Positions 25,879 to 34,948 of a stretch of 64,000 nucleotides of DNA are shown here, in pieces. How positions within the stretch are numbered: the stretch's first letter is position 1; each line of letters starts with the position of its first letter. The stretch covers positions 82,602-146,601 of the forward strand of contig NZ_LWBP01000156.1 of assembly GCF_002078015.1 (NCBI RefSeq), given 5' to 3'. The notes under the pieces are model-generated. The model did not search any database. It worked only from the letters and a program-made list of their open reading frames with translations, and was not told the DNA's origin. A program made the translations under genes and the position numbers. The stretch comes from Niastella populi. Its GTDB lineage: Bacteria > Bacteroidota > Bacteroidia > Chitinophagales > Chitinophagaceae.

Positions 25879-27903
25879 TTATAGTTCTGTGCGTTTAAGC
25901 CGGTTTCGCGGTCTCACGAAATCGAGCGGATATTTGTAAAAATATTTCCATAAGATGCGTACAAAACCGGGATAATCTTTTAACCGTATACCGCGTGAAC
26001 GTACTGCTACAAAAAAGGCAAGTGAAAAGCTCACCAGGAAGTTCAGGAACCCGATACCCAAAACGCCCATAAATACATTGGCAAGGTACCGGTAGTTAAT
26101 ATGATCCCACCCTACTCCATAGGCCCCCAGTGAAATATTGGCTGCTGAAATGGTAATGTGCCTGATATCGAAAGGTATACCAAATATTTTACCCGCGATG
26201 CCGGCAAAGCCAAGAAAAAATCCCAATGAGATATTGCCGGCAAGGCTGCCGCCGTTCCGGTTTACATAATCGGATATCCGCTGCAGCCTGTTTTGCGAAA
26301 GCGATAAACGCAGGATGGGATGCTCGGTAAGGCGTTTGCCAATACGGCCATAGTTTATTTTATTCTGTACATAACCGGCGATGATACCGCTCAGGAAAAG
26401 AAAAAAACCGGTATTGCAGGCGTATAAAAGAGAAAGGCTTTGCCAGGGATGCTGGTCCTGCAACAACTGAACAGCCTCTTCGCCCTGTACCAGTGAATGC
26501 CCGAATACCCAATCATACAACCACGCCAGCAGCCAGGTACCCGGGAACACAATGATCAGGTTCCCGATAAAGGACGCGATCTGGCTGCGGCTCACTTTCG
26601 AAACCGTAACCGCCAGGTTGTACAGGTTAGGCGGTTCATCGCTTTTGCGGGCGTCTAACGAACTGGCTACAGCGCTGGCCGTAAATGCCGGCTGTTTGGT
26701 GGCCAGGGTCGATTTGGTTTCTTCAATGGCTACAAACCCCAGGCTGTAATTGACGCTGTAAACAAAACCGCTCCAGAATGGCGCCAGGTGCAGCAGTGTC
26801 AACAGGTTTTTAAAAACGGCCACAAAACAAACGATCAAACCGCCCCACATGGCGCTCCAGATCATTTGAAAGTATTCAAACGGTGAAGCCGTAATATATT
26901 TATTGCCTTTTTTGCCTTTGTGTTCGGCGATCTGGTAAGCGAGGTAATTGGTGGTTTGCGACAAAAATTCCCTGATACTGTTCTTCCGGTTCTCATTACG
27001 TACTACCGTAATGAACAGGTTGGCGAAACGGCTCAGGTTGATCTTTTCATCGGCATCGGCAATATCGAGAAGCAGGTACATGCGGTTCAGCTTCTGCTCT
27101 ATCTGAAACAAAATAAAGGTTTGCGATAAACTGGTTCCTTTATCGGCTGTTTCATTGCGAATTTGCTGAACCAGCCCGGCGCACTGCTCCAGTACAGCCA
27201 TTAATTCTTTTACCAGCTCGCGTACCGCTTCGGGATGTTTATTGTGCCGCAACACCATTTCTTTTATCTGGTATACCAGGTGTTGTTGTACTGCAAACGG
27301 ATAATTGGGCGGTTGCCATTGCTGCGGTATATGTTGGCTGATCTCATTTTCCCAACCCAAATGCGTTACCCGCGCGCTTAATATTTGTAATGACAGCACC
27401 GATTGTTTTATGATCGCCGGCTCGTTCCCTGAAAATGAAAGTCCGATCTGTTCAAAGAAGTGCACCCATTTCCCGCGGCCTATCTGTTCTACCCATTCAT
27501 AATCGTTATGCTTAAAAAAAATGCGGTTCAACAGGTATAAAAAGTCGTTCGGGTCCTGCGCTGCCGGTAAGAACTTATGTTTAAGGCGTGCATACAGCTC
27601 CCGGCCCGCACCCCGCGAAACCGTGATCCCGCTTTCGGTAAGCATGGGTACCAGGTTGCTGTTGATCAACTGCGCCATAATGGCCACACGCAGGTTGTTC
27701 AATACCGAGGGATGCTGGTGCATAAACCGGATGGCTTCTGCAAATTTTTTATTGGCCTTTTCCAACTCAGGCAGGTTGGGGCGGATCATAGCAATAAACG
27801 CCACCAGGTAATTCAATGCTTCTTCCCGGTCCTTTATTGATACGGAACGCCCTTTTTCAAGGAAGTCTTTTACGAGATTAATTTTTTTCTTTCTTCGTAT
27901 CAT
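25879..27903 (-). CDS. Multi-spanning membrane protein of the PF10136 ('site-specific recombinase') type
   Basis: 674 aa. The N-terminal half (1-340) is soluble and helical with many Leu/Ile heptads. The C-terminal half has about six or seven hydrophobic segments beginning with YFQMIWSAMWGGLIVCFVAV, and contains the family-like phrase GFVAIEETKSTLATKQPAFT and the loop NRNGGSLAGNISLGFFLGF. It resembles the large proteins historically labelled site-specific recombinase (Gcr of Neisseria). No tyrosine- or serine-recombinase catalytic residues are visible and the protein is clearly membrane bound, so that name looks unsafe. It lies between hutI and hutG. Function unknown. Confidence 0.75.
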   Translation of the reverse strand: MIRRKKKINLVKDFLEKGRSVSIKDREEALNYLVAFIAMIRPNLPELEKANKKFAEAIRFMHQHPSVLNNLRVAIMAQLINSNLVPMLTESGITVSRGAGRELYARLKHKFLPAAQDPNDFLYLLNRIFFKHNDYEWVEQIGRGKWVHFFEQIGLSFSGNEPAIIKQSVLSLQILSARVTHLGWENEISQHIPQQWQPPNYPFAVQQHLVYQIKEMVLRHNKHPEAVRELVKELMAVLEQCAGLVQQIRNETADKGTSLSQTFILFQIEQKLNRMYLLLDIADADEKINLSRFANLFITVVRNENRKNSIREFLSQTTNYLAYQIAEHKGKKGNKYITASPFEYFQMIWSAMWGGLIVCFVAVFKNLLTLLHLAPFWSGFVYSVNYSLGFVAIEETKSTLATKQPAFTASAVASSLDARKSDEPPNLYNLAVTVSKVSRSQIASFIGNLIIVFPGTWLLAWLYDWVFGHSLVQGEEAVQLLQDQHPWQSLSLLYACNTGFFLFLSGIIAGYVQNKINYGRIGKRLTEHPILRLSLSQNRLQRISDYVNRNGGSLAGNISLGFFLGFAGIAGKIFGIPFDIRHITISAANISLGAYGVGWDHINYRYLANVFMGVLGIGFLNFLVSFSLAFFVAVRSRGIRLKDYPGFVRILWKYFYKYPLDFVRPRNRLKRTEL

Positions 27904-27924
27904 TTGTCATTTGCGTGATATAGG

Positions 27925-28085
27925 CAATGCGGTCGTGAATCGGCAATCGGCAATCGTGAAACGGCAACCCCCGACTTCATCGGGGCCGGCTGTGAAAGGG
28001 TTGTCGAATTTCGGGACTTACTCCATTTCAACATTCGACATTGGATATTCAACATTCAATATTTTTGTATTCCCTTTTTTCATTT
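27925..28085. repeat. Mixed short repeat words upstream of the PF10136-like gene
   Basis: Contains CGGCAATCGGCAATCGTGAAACGGC (same word as inside the DUF2279 gene at 42803-42845) followed by repeated CATTCGACATT, TTCAACATTCAAT words that run to the hutI stop. Confidence 0.6.
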
Positions 28086-28106
28086 CTCTGTTCTTCATTT
28101 TTCATT

Positions 28107-29354
28107 TCACTGCACCCATTCTCCTTTTATCATTACTTTGTCGATCAAATTCGACCCAAACGCGTACGGCAAATATGCCAGCGACGGCACGGGTTGGGTT
28201 AGAATAATACTGGCTTTTTTGCCAATGGAAATACTACCCAGTTCATCGGCGCATTCCATGGCCCAGGCCCCGTTGAGCGTAGCGGCATTGATGGCCTCTT
28301 CAGGTAACATTTTCATTTGAATACAGCTCATATTCACTACCAGGTTCATATTGCCGCTGGGCGATGAACCGGGATTGTAATCAGATGCCAGCGCAATGGC
28401 GCAGCCCGCATCTATAAGAGCGCGTGCCGGTTGAAAGGGCATGCGTAAAAAAAAGGCCGCCGTTGGCAGCAACGTGCCAATGGTTGACGAACCAGCCAGT
28501 GTGCTTATTGCATCTTCATCCATCGTTTCAAGATGGTCAACGCTGATTGCGCCTGCAGCAACGCCGGCCTGCACCCCGCCCGATAAATTAAGCTGGTTGG
28601 CATGGATCTTTGGTTTTAAGCCATGCTGTATGCCGGCCCTGCAGATGGTTTCCGTTTCCGCTGCGGAAAAGAAACCCGTTTCGCAAAAAACGTCGATATA
28701 ATCGGCCAGTTTTTCCCGCGCAATAACGGGTAACATTTCCTGTATAATAAGATCGATATACGCCTGGTGATTGTCTTTATACTCCACCGGATAGGTATGC
28801 GCGCCAAGGAACGTAGCCCTGATGGTAAGCGGCGATCTTTCACGCAGTTTCTTTATCACCCGCAGCATTTTCAGCTCTCCGGCTACGGTCAATCCATAAC
28901 CGCTCTTGATCTCTATTGCGCCGGTTCCCAGCCTGCTCAATGCGGTGAGCCGTTCCCAGGCCATGTTGAACAGTTCATCTTCCGTTGCATCGTTCAATTT
29001 GCGGGCAGAATTAAGGATGCCGCCGCCCTTGGCGGCGATCTCGGCATAACTAAGGCCCTTTAATTTATCGATGAATTCATTTTCCCTGCTGGCGGCAAAT
29101 ACAATGTGGGTGTGACTGTCGCACCAGGCGGGTAATACCAGTTTACCGGTGGCGTCGATTGTATCGGCCGGGAGTGAACGGTTGATCGACGGAAGCTGTT
29201 CCATAGGTCCATAGGCGGCTATGGTGTCGTCTTCAATAAGTAAAAATGCGTTATCTATACATGGAAGGAGGGCAAGTTCTTTTCCTCGCAGTACAGGCCA
29301 TTGTTCCCGTACGTTAACGAGTTGTTTTACATTGGTGAGCAGTAATCGGGCCAT
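28107..29354 (-). CDS. hutI: Imidazolonepropionase
   Basis: Third Hut step: hydrolyses 4-imidazolone-5-propionate to N-formimidoyl-glutamate. 415 aa amidohydrolase. Metal ligands and active-site motifs: His-x-His in CDSHTHIVFAAS (about residue 76), the IEIKSGYGL substrate loop, His in KIHANQLN, AISVDHLETM, and Asp in LASDYNPGSSP. Length is normal. Same strand as hutG, hutU and hutH but separated from each by unrelated genes. ATG 29354 gives the usual short N-terminal beta module. Confidence 0.96.
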   Translation of the reverse strand: MARLLLTNVKQLVNVREQWPVLRGKELALLPCIDNAFLLIEDDTIAAYGPMEQLPSINRSLPADTIDATGKLVLPAWCDSHTHIVFAASRENEFIDKLKGLSYAEIAAKGGGILNSARKLNDATEDELFNMAWERLTALSRLGTGAIEIKSGYGLTVAGELKMLRVIKKLRERSPLTIRATFLGAHTYPVEYKDNHQAYIDLIIQEMLPVIAREKLADYIDVFCETGFFSAAETETICRAGIQHGLKPKIHANQLNLSGGVQAGVAAGAISVDHLETMDEDAISTLAGSSTIGTLLPTAAFFLRMPFQPARALIDAGCAIALASDYNPGSSPSGNMNLVVNMSCIQMKMLPEEAINAATLNGAWAMECADELGSISIGKKASIILTQPVPSLAYLPYAFGSNLIDKVMIKGEWVQ

Positions 29355-29436
29355 TGAGTGAAGATACTGAATTTGAAAACCCGGGTATTAATAATAACGA
29401 ACGATTACCCTGATTTTTCAAATTGCCGGTAAAAAT

Positions 29437-29480
29437 AAGTCCGGAAGAAAGGGCACCTGCTATGCGCTTCTTCCGGACTT
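29437..29480 (-). terminator. Terminator of the trehalose synthesis gene
   Basis: Perfect 13-bp stem AAGTCCGGAAGAA with complement (29437-29449, 29468-29480), 18-nt loop and a minus-strand TTATTTTT tail, 26 bp after the stop at 29506. Confidence 0.85.
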
Positions 29481-29505
29481 TCTCCGTCGGACATTTTATC
29501 TTTAA

Positions 29506-31740
29506 TTACGTTCCAGCGTACTGTTGTTTATTGACCAACGGTAACATCAGCTTTCTTAATAATTGTAATACTTTTTGCTGTGAGAAAACGGTGTATTGGG
29601 CAGAGGTTGAGCCATTGCTTACTTTTATGCTATAGGCGCGTTCGCCCAGTGCTTTGAACATATCCTCATCGGTTGTATCATCGCCCATACACAACACAAA
29701 ATCAGGTTGCAGGTCGTTCACGATCTTGAGGGCCATAATGCCTTTATCAAAACCCGACATGCGCACTTCCACCACTTTGTTTCCATCTACCACCTGCAGC
29801 ATGGTATTTTGCAACAGCTGCGAAAGGTTGTTGATCAGTTCCCTCGACCGGGTAAAACCGAGATCAGGGTGTGTGTTGCGGTAGTGCCAGGCCAGCGTAT
29901 TCGTTTTTTCTTCTATAAATGAGCCTACGCAATGGGTAACGAACAACTGCATAATGGGCCGGATCTCGTTCTTCCATTGATCGGGGATCGAAACGGCTTG
30001 TTGCCATTGTTCATTTTTGGGTTTGAAGCTGGCGCCATGTTCCGCTACCAGCATCAATGGCAGATCGCCCAGCCATTTCTCGAGGGTTTCCGCCTCGCGG
30101 CCGCTGATAATAACCACATTGTTTCCGGGGTCGGCCGTTAAACTGGCCAACAATGCCCGCAGCTCATCATCGGGTGTTGCATCCTTGGGTAATTTCGCAT
30201 ACGGAACCAGGGTGCCATCATAGTCGAGCAGCAGGCAGCGGCTTTTGGCCATCTGGTAATGCAAATGAATTTGTGATCCCGTTCTTTCATCGAGCACTTT
30301 CACCTGTTGTTTTTCCTGTTCTACTTTTACATTCGATAACTGGTCGAGAAAATCACTTACCCATTTGATCACATCATAATCTGACAACCGTTGTTGCATC
30401 AGCGCCATCCGGTGCTGCTGTTCTTCCTGCGGCATGGTCAATGCCTTGTTTATGGCATTGGAAACTTCAACAATATCGGTCGGGTTCACCAGCAGCGCCT
30501 CATTGAGCTCATTGGCTGCGCCGGCAAGTTCACTCAGGATCAAAACGCCTATCCGTGCTGAACAACTGGCTACATATTCTTTGGCAACCAGGTTCATTCC
30601 ATCGCGTAACGGAGTGATCAATGCCACATCGGCTGCTTTGTATAAAGCGGCCAGCTCATTGAACGGAAGATGGGTGTACCTGTAAATAATGGGTTGCCAG
30701 GTAATGGTAGAAATTTTACCGTTGATGGTGCCTATTTTTTGCTCTATCTGTTGTTTACGGTCGTTGTATGCCTGTATATCGTCGCGCGAAGGCACAATGT
30801 TCAGGATGAACACCACTTTTTCGCGCCATTCGGGATACTGCTCCAGGAAATATTCAAATGCATTCAGCCGGTCCATCAGCCCTTTTGTATAATCGAGCCT
30901 GTCGACCGAGAAGATGATCTTTTTGCCTTCGAAATTATTCCTGATGTCTTTATAGTGTTGTTTCGTTTCAGGATCGTCGCAGGCAGTATTGAACTTTTTA
31001 TAATCGATACTGATCGGGAACAGGTCGGCTTTCACCAGCCTGTCCTGGTATTGCATGTTATGAAAATTACTGTCAACGCCAAGGATCATTTTAACCGATT
31101 GCAAAAAGTGCTGTGCATAATCGTGCGTATGGAAGCCCACAAGGTCACTGCCAAGCACGCCTTTCAGTAAGGATGATTTCCATTCCGCCGGTAACATTCT
31201 GAACAATTCGTATGAAGGGAATGGGATATGTAAAAAGAAACCAACGGTGATATCGGGATTATCGGTGCGCAGCATTTCGGGTAACATCATCAGTTGATAA
31301 TCGTGTACCCATACAGTATCGTCGGGCTGAAGTAACGGTTTCAGTTTATCGGCAAAGGCCCTGTTCACTTTTACATAGGCATCGTAATAGTGGGCCTGGT
31401 ATTCGACGAGACTGGGAAAATAATGGAATAAAGGCCATAAAAGCGAATTTGAAAAACCGTTATAATAGTCCTTGTATAACAGTTTGTTCAGGAATAAAGG
31501 AATAACCTCGAAATCTCTGCCTTCGAGTTTTTCAGCTACTACTGTCCATTCATTTTGGGGAAAATCTGCCACACCAAGCCACAATTTTTCGGTAAAGCCC
31601 CTGTTTTTTGAACTCTCACTTTCAAAGTAACTTTTTATTGCAGATACCAACCCGCCGGAGCTTTGCCTAAGTGTAAGTTGATCTCCTTCACGGTCAATGG
31701 AAAATGGTAGCCTGTTAGATATAATGATCAATCGTCCCAT
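29506..31740 (-). CDS. otsAB: Bifunctional trehalose-6-phosphate synthase/phosphatase
   Basis: Makes trehalose from UDP-glucose and glucose-6-phosphate, then removes the phosphate. 744 aa fusion. The N-terminal GT20 synthase (1-about 480) contains SNRLPFSID, the sugar-nucleotide region FSVDRLDYTKGLMDRLNAFE and PLRDGMNLVAKEYVA. The C-terminal HAD phosphatase (about 500-735) contains CLLLDYDGTLVPY (nucleophile Asp) and FVLCMGDDTTDEDMF. Fusion of the two steps is common in Bacteroidota and eukaryotes. A perfect terminator follows the gene. The 14-bp minisatellite starts 180 bp upstream of its ATG. The symbol reflects the fused activities. Confidence 0.95.
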   Translation of the reverse strand: MGRLIIISNRLPFSIDREGDQLTLRQSSGGLVSAIKSYFESESSKNRGFTEKLWLGVADFPQNEWTVVAEKLEGRDFEVIPLFLNKLLYKDYYNGFSNSLLWPLFHYFPSLVEYQAHYYDAYVKVNRAFADKLKPLLQPDDTVWVHDYQLMMLPEMLRTDNPDITVGFFLHIPFPSYELFRMLPAEWKSSLLKGVLGSDLVGFHTHDYAQHFLQSVKMILGVDSNFHNMQYQDRLVKADLFPISIDYKKFNTACDDPETKQHYKDIRNNFEGKKIIFSVDRLDYTKGLMDRLNAFEYFLEQYPEWREKVVFILNIVPSRDDIQAYNDRKQQIEQKIGTINGKISTITWQPIIYRYTHLPFNELAALYKAADVALITPLRDGMNLVAKEYVASCSARIGVLILSELAGAANELNEALLVNPTDIVEVSNAINKALTMPQEEQQHRMALMQQRLSDYDVIKWVSDFLDQLSNVKVEQEKQQVKVLDERTGSQIHLHYQMAKSRCLLLDYDGTLVPYAKLPKDATPDDELRALLASLTADPGNNVVIISGREAETLEKWLGDLPLMLVAEHGASFKPKNEQWQQAVSIPDQWKNEIRPIMQLFVTHCVGSFIEEKTNTLAWHYRNTHPDLGFTRSRELINNLSQLLQNTMLQVVDGNKVVEVRMSGFDKGIMALKIVNDLQPDFVLCMGDDTTDEDMFKALGERAYSIKVSNGSTSAQYTVFSQQKVLQLLRKLMLPLVNKQQYAGT

Positions 31741-31920
31741 AAAAATTACAGTAAACCAGTTAATAAAGAGTCTGTTTTGGCACGCCGGCCTAATCAGTCA
31801 TTTGTCGCTGGGCTGTTATTAAAGAAATTATAATGCCAATAAGGGAGAATTGTTGAAGGGGCTGGCGTATTTAAAGAGATTGTAATGTGGATTTAATGTG
31901 AGATTAAGGAGGGGTTAATG

Positions 31921-32326
31921 TTCACAGTTCATAGTTCACAGTTCATAGTTCACAGTTCATAGTTCACAGTTCATAGTTCACAGTTCATAGTTCACAGTTC
32001 ATAGTTCACAGTTCATAGTTCACAGTTCATAGTTCACAGTTCATAGTTCACAGTTCATAGTTCACAGTTCATAGTTCACAGTTCATAGTTCACAGTTCAT
32101 AGTTCACAGTTCATAGTTCACAGTTCATAGTTCACAGTTCATAGTTCACAGTTCATAGTTCACAGTTCATAGTTCACAGTTCATAGTTCACAGTTCATAG
32201 TTCACAGTTCATAGTTCACAGTTCATAGTTCACAGTTCATAGTTCACAGTTCATAGTTCACAGTTCATAGTTCACAGTTCATAGTTCACAGTTCATAGTT
32301 CACAGTTCATAGTTCACAGTTCGTAG
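31921..32326. repeat. 14-bp minisatellite, 29 units of TTCACAGTTCATAG
   Basis: Twenty-nine head-to-tail units with no change in phase. Units 1-28 are identical and the last has one substitution (TTCACAGTTCGTAG). Each unit is two related 7-bp halves, TTCACAG and TTCATAG. There are no spacers and no flanking cas genes, so it is not a CRISPR array. It lies in the 677-bp spacer 31741-32417 between the otsAB start and a convergent-to-array gene end. Isolated units recur at 47325-47358 and 61301-61370. Confidence 0.99.
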
Positions 32327-32360
32327 CTTATAGTTTAGGGGTTGGGCTGGGTTTAAAAAG

Positions 32361-32396
32361 AAAAGGAGACAAAGCGTTTCCACTTCATCTCCCTTT
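32361..32396 (-). terminator. Terminator candidate for the 32418-32996 gene
   Basis: Minus-strand stem AAAGGGAGA/TCTCCTTT (one bulged base) with an 18-nt loop followed by TTCTTTTT, about 20 bp after the stop. Confidence 0.6.
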
Positions 32397-32417
32397 AATG
32401 TTGTATGTTCTTAGTGC

Positions 32418-32996
32418 CTATTTAAAATTCAATTTCATCCGTTGGCGATAAAGCTCTCGTACTACTCCCCGTTGGTTATAAGGGTTTGTAACCAGGAAAA
32501 ACAAATACAATGGTTCAGTAACTTCTGACATCTTCAATGTTTTTTCCTTAACAGGGAAGTATACCTGTTCAATAGTTCTTGTAGCGGTAACAGTATTTGC
32601 ATCTACTGTTTTGATATCTCTGTCGAACCGGTATTCGTTGTTGGCTTTATTATAAAGCCAGAACGCCCAGTTGTCAGAGTTAATGGCAATTTGCTTGTTG
32701 GTGTTAAAGTTCTCTTCCTTTAAAATTTTGTAGGGAATGTCTTGCAGGTCGGGTAAAGAGGTTTTGTCACCGACTTTATAAATAGCGTCGGTAAAATCGG
32801 CGTTTACGAAAACACCATCATAGGCATTAACATCAAAAGTAAATTCAACAGCGAAGGGGGCTTTCTTTAAATCATATTCTCCGTTCACCGGAGTTACGGC
32901 GGCACCGTTTTGAATAATTTTCAGGCTTACTTTAGCTTGGGAAAAAGCGGTGCTGGCTACTAAGGCAAAAAAGAACAAGGAAATGGTTGTTTTCAT
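32418..32996 (-). CDS. Small exported protein of unknown function
   Basis: 192 aa, no family recognised. Signal peptide (TISLFFFALVASTAFSQ) followed by beta-rich sequence opening VSLKIIQNGAAVTPVNGEY, with a WAFWLYN segment near residue 110 and ending in a basic tail (LYRQRMKLNFK). No cysteine pairs or lipobox. It lies downstream of hutU on the same strand (135-bp gap), beside the 14-bp minisatellite. Periplasmic location is likely; a role in histidine use is not indicated. Confidence 0.7.
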   Translation of the reverse strand: MKTTISLFFFALVASTAFSQAKVSLKIIQNGAAVTPVNGEYDLKKAPFAVEFTFDVNAYDGVFVNADFTDAIYKVGDKTSLPDLQDIPYKILKEENFNTNKQIAINSDNWAFWLYNKANNEYRFDRDIKTVDANTVTATRTIEQVYFPVKEKTLKMSEVTEPLYLFFLVTNPYNQRGVVRELYRQRMKLNFK

Positions 32997-33131
32997 AATT
33001 CGGATTTTTCATACATGTTTATCTTCATACCTGCTACAACGTACAGATCAAAAAGATATTTTGTCATCGTATAAATACCATTTTTTTTCCGGCGGGGTCG
33101 GTGGTATCCGCAACAAAATAGAAAAATATTT

Positions 33132-34814
33132 TTATCTGTGAAACCGTTTTTTTAAATCAAGGTCAAATTTATTTGAAGTTTCTTTGGCAACGTCATATCC
33201 CGCATCGGCATGTCGTATAACTCCCATCCCGGGGTCGTTCCTTAAAACCCGCGCCAGTCGCGCAGCAGCATCTTCTGTTCCATCTGCTACGATCACCATG
33301 CCCGCATGAATGCTATACCCCATTCCTACTCCGCCGCCATGATGTAAACTTACCCAGCTGGCGCCGCCGGCGGTATTAACGAGGGCATTTAAGATAGGCC
33401 AGTCGGCCACTGCATCGCTGCCATCCATCATTGATTCCGTTTCGCGGTTGGGTGATGCAACCGATCCGGTATCGAGGTGGTCGCGGCCGATTACGATCGG
33501 CGCTTTAACTTTTCCTGTTCGTACCAGTTCATTGAATGCAAGCCCGGCTTTTTCTCTTTCGCCCTGCCCCAGCCAGCAAATGCGTGCGGGCAGTCCCTGG
33601 AAGGCGATCTTTTCTTTAGCCAGTTTAAGCCAGCGCTGCAATGATGTATTTTCAGGGAACATATTGCCAATGACTTCGTCGGTTATCGCAATGTCGTGCG
33701 GATCGCCGCTCAATGCCGCCCAGCGGAACGGGCCTTTTCCTTCGCAGAACAATGGCCTGATATACGCCGGAACAAAACCCGGGAAATCAAAAGCATTTTG
33801 CAATCCTTTTTCCTGCGCCCTTGCGCGAATGTTATTTCCGTAATCAAATGTAATGGCGCCTTTTTGCTGTAACGCAAGCATCAATTGTACATGACGGTAC
33901 ATGCTGTTGTAGGCATAGGCAATGTATTGATCGGGATCCTGCCCGCGCAATACTTTTGCCTGTTCGTAAGAGATCTCATGCGGCCAGTAACCGATCAGCG
34001 GATCGTGTGCCGAGGTTTGATCGGTCAACGTGTCGGGAACAATATTTCTTTCAATGAGGCGTTCCAGCAGCGTTACCGCATTGCACAACACGCCTATCGA
34101 TAGTATTTCCCCGTTTTCTTTTGCCCTGATCGAACGATCAATTGCCGCATCGATATCTGTTATTTTTACGTCGAGGTATTTTGTTTCTATGCGTTTATCT
34201 ATCCGCCATTCTTCTACCTCTGCAATAAGGGCAACGCCTTCATTCATGGTAATGGCCAGGGGCTGTGCGCCACCCATACCGCCTAAACCGGCGGTTACAT
34301 TCAAGGTGCCTTTCAGTGAACCGCCAAAATGTTTGGCTGCCGCTGCTGCATAGGTTTCATACGTGCCCTGCACAATTCCCTGGCTGCCGATATAGATCCA
34401 TGAACCGGCAGTCATTTGCCCGTACATCATCAGCCCTTTTCTTTCCAGTTCATCGAAGTGTTGCCAGGTAGCCCATTTGGGAACGAGTTGTGAATTGGAG
34501 ATGAGCACGCGCGGTGCATTCACATGCGTTTGCAATATGCCAACGGGTTTACCGCTTTGGATCAGCAGGGTTTCATTATCGTTTAGGTCTTTCAGCGATT
34601 TGATAATGAGGTCAAGCGCTTCGAAATTGCGGGCTACTTTTCCGCGGCCGCCATATACGATAAGTTCATCGGGCCTTTCTGCCACAGCCGGGTCGAGATT
34701 GTTCAGCAGCATGCGTAATGCGGCTTCCTGGATCCAGCCTTTGCAGTTGAGTTGTGAACCGGTTGGTGTTTTGTATTTGGCGGCGTCGTATTGTGAAATG
34801 GTTGTATTACTCAT
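33132..34814 (-). CDS. hutU: Urocanate hydratase
   Basis: Second Hut step: converts urocanate to 4-imidazolone-5-propionate using tightly bound NAD+. 560 aa, normal length. Family signatures visible: [14 protein letters not shown] near the start, the Gly-rich NAD site [14 protein letters not shown] at about residues 175-188, the active-site Cys in [12 protein letters not shown], and the C-terminal [16 protein letters not shown] block. It lies 134 bp downstream of hutH on the same strand and is likely co-transcribed with MarR-hutH. Confidence 0.98.
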   Translation of the reverse strand: MSNTTISQYDAAKYKTPTGSQLNCKGWIQEAALRMLLNNLDPAVAERPDELIVYGGRGKVARNFEALDLIIKSLKDLNDNETLLIQSGKPVGILQTHVNAPRVLISNSQLVPKWATWQHFDELERKGLMMYGQMTAGSWIYIGSQGIVQGTYETYAAAAAKHFGGSLKGTLNVTAGLGGMGGAQPLAITMNEGVALIAEVEEWRIDKRIETKYLDVKITDIDAAIDRSIRAKENGEILSIGVLCNAVTLLERLIERNIVPDTLTDQTSAHDPLIGYWPHEISYEQAKVLRGQDPDQYIAYAYNSMYRHVQLMLALQQKGAITFDYGNNIRARAQEKGLQNAFDFPGFVPAYIRPLFCEGKGPFRWAALSGDPHDIAITDEVIGNMFPENTSLQRWLKLAKEKIAFQGLPARICWLGQGEREKAGLAFNELVRTGKVKAPIVIGRDHLDTGSVASPNRETESMMDGSDAVADWPILNALVNTAGGASWVSLHHGGGVGMGYSIHAGMVIVADGTEDAAARLARVLRNDPGMGVIRHADAGYDVAKETSNKFDLDLKKRFHR

Positions 34815-34948
34815 ATCTGTTTCGATGTGGGCTTTGTTTCAATTCAAATATCTCAGGAAATGATATCGTGTTAACTCCTCAGGGTCTCTTTTTTTATCCT
34901 TGTTTTCCATATACAGGTGTTTTACTAAAGTTACCAAAAACTTTATAG

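Noticed and set aside
25879..27903. Mobile element based on the recombinase-like family name
   Set aside because: No catalytic recombinase residues, no inverted termini or target duplication around it, and clear membrane segments.
31921..32326. CRISPR array
   Set aside because: Units are directly contiguous with no unique spacers, the unit is 14 bp, and no cas gene is in the window.
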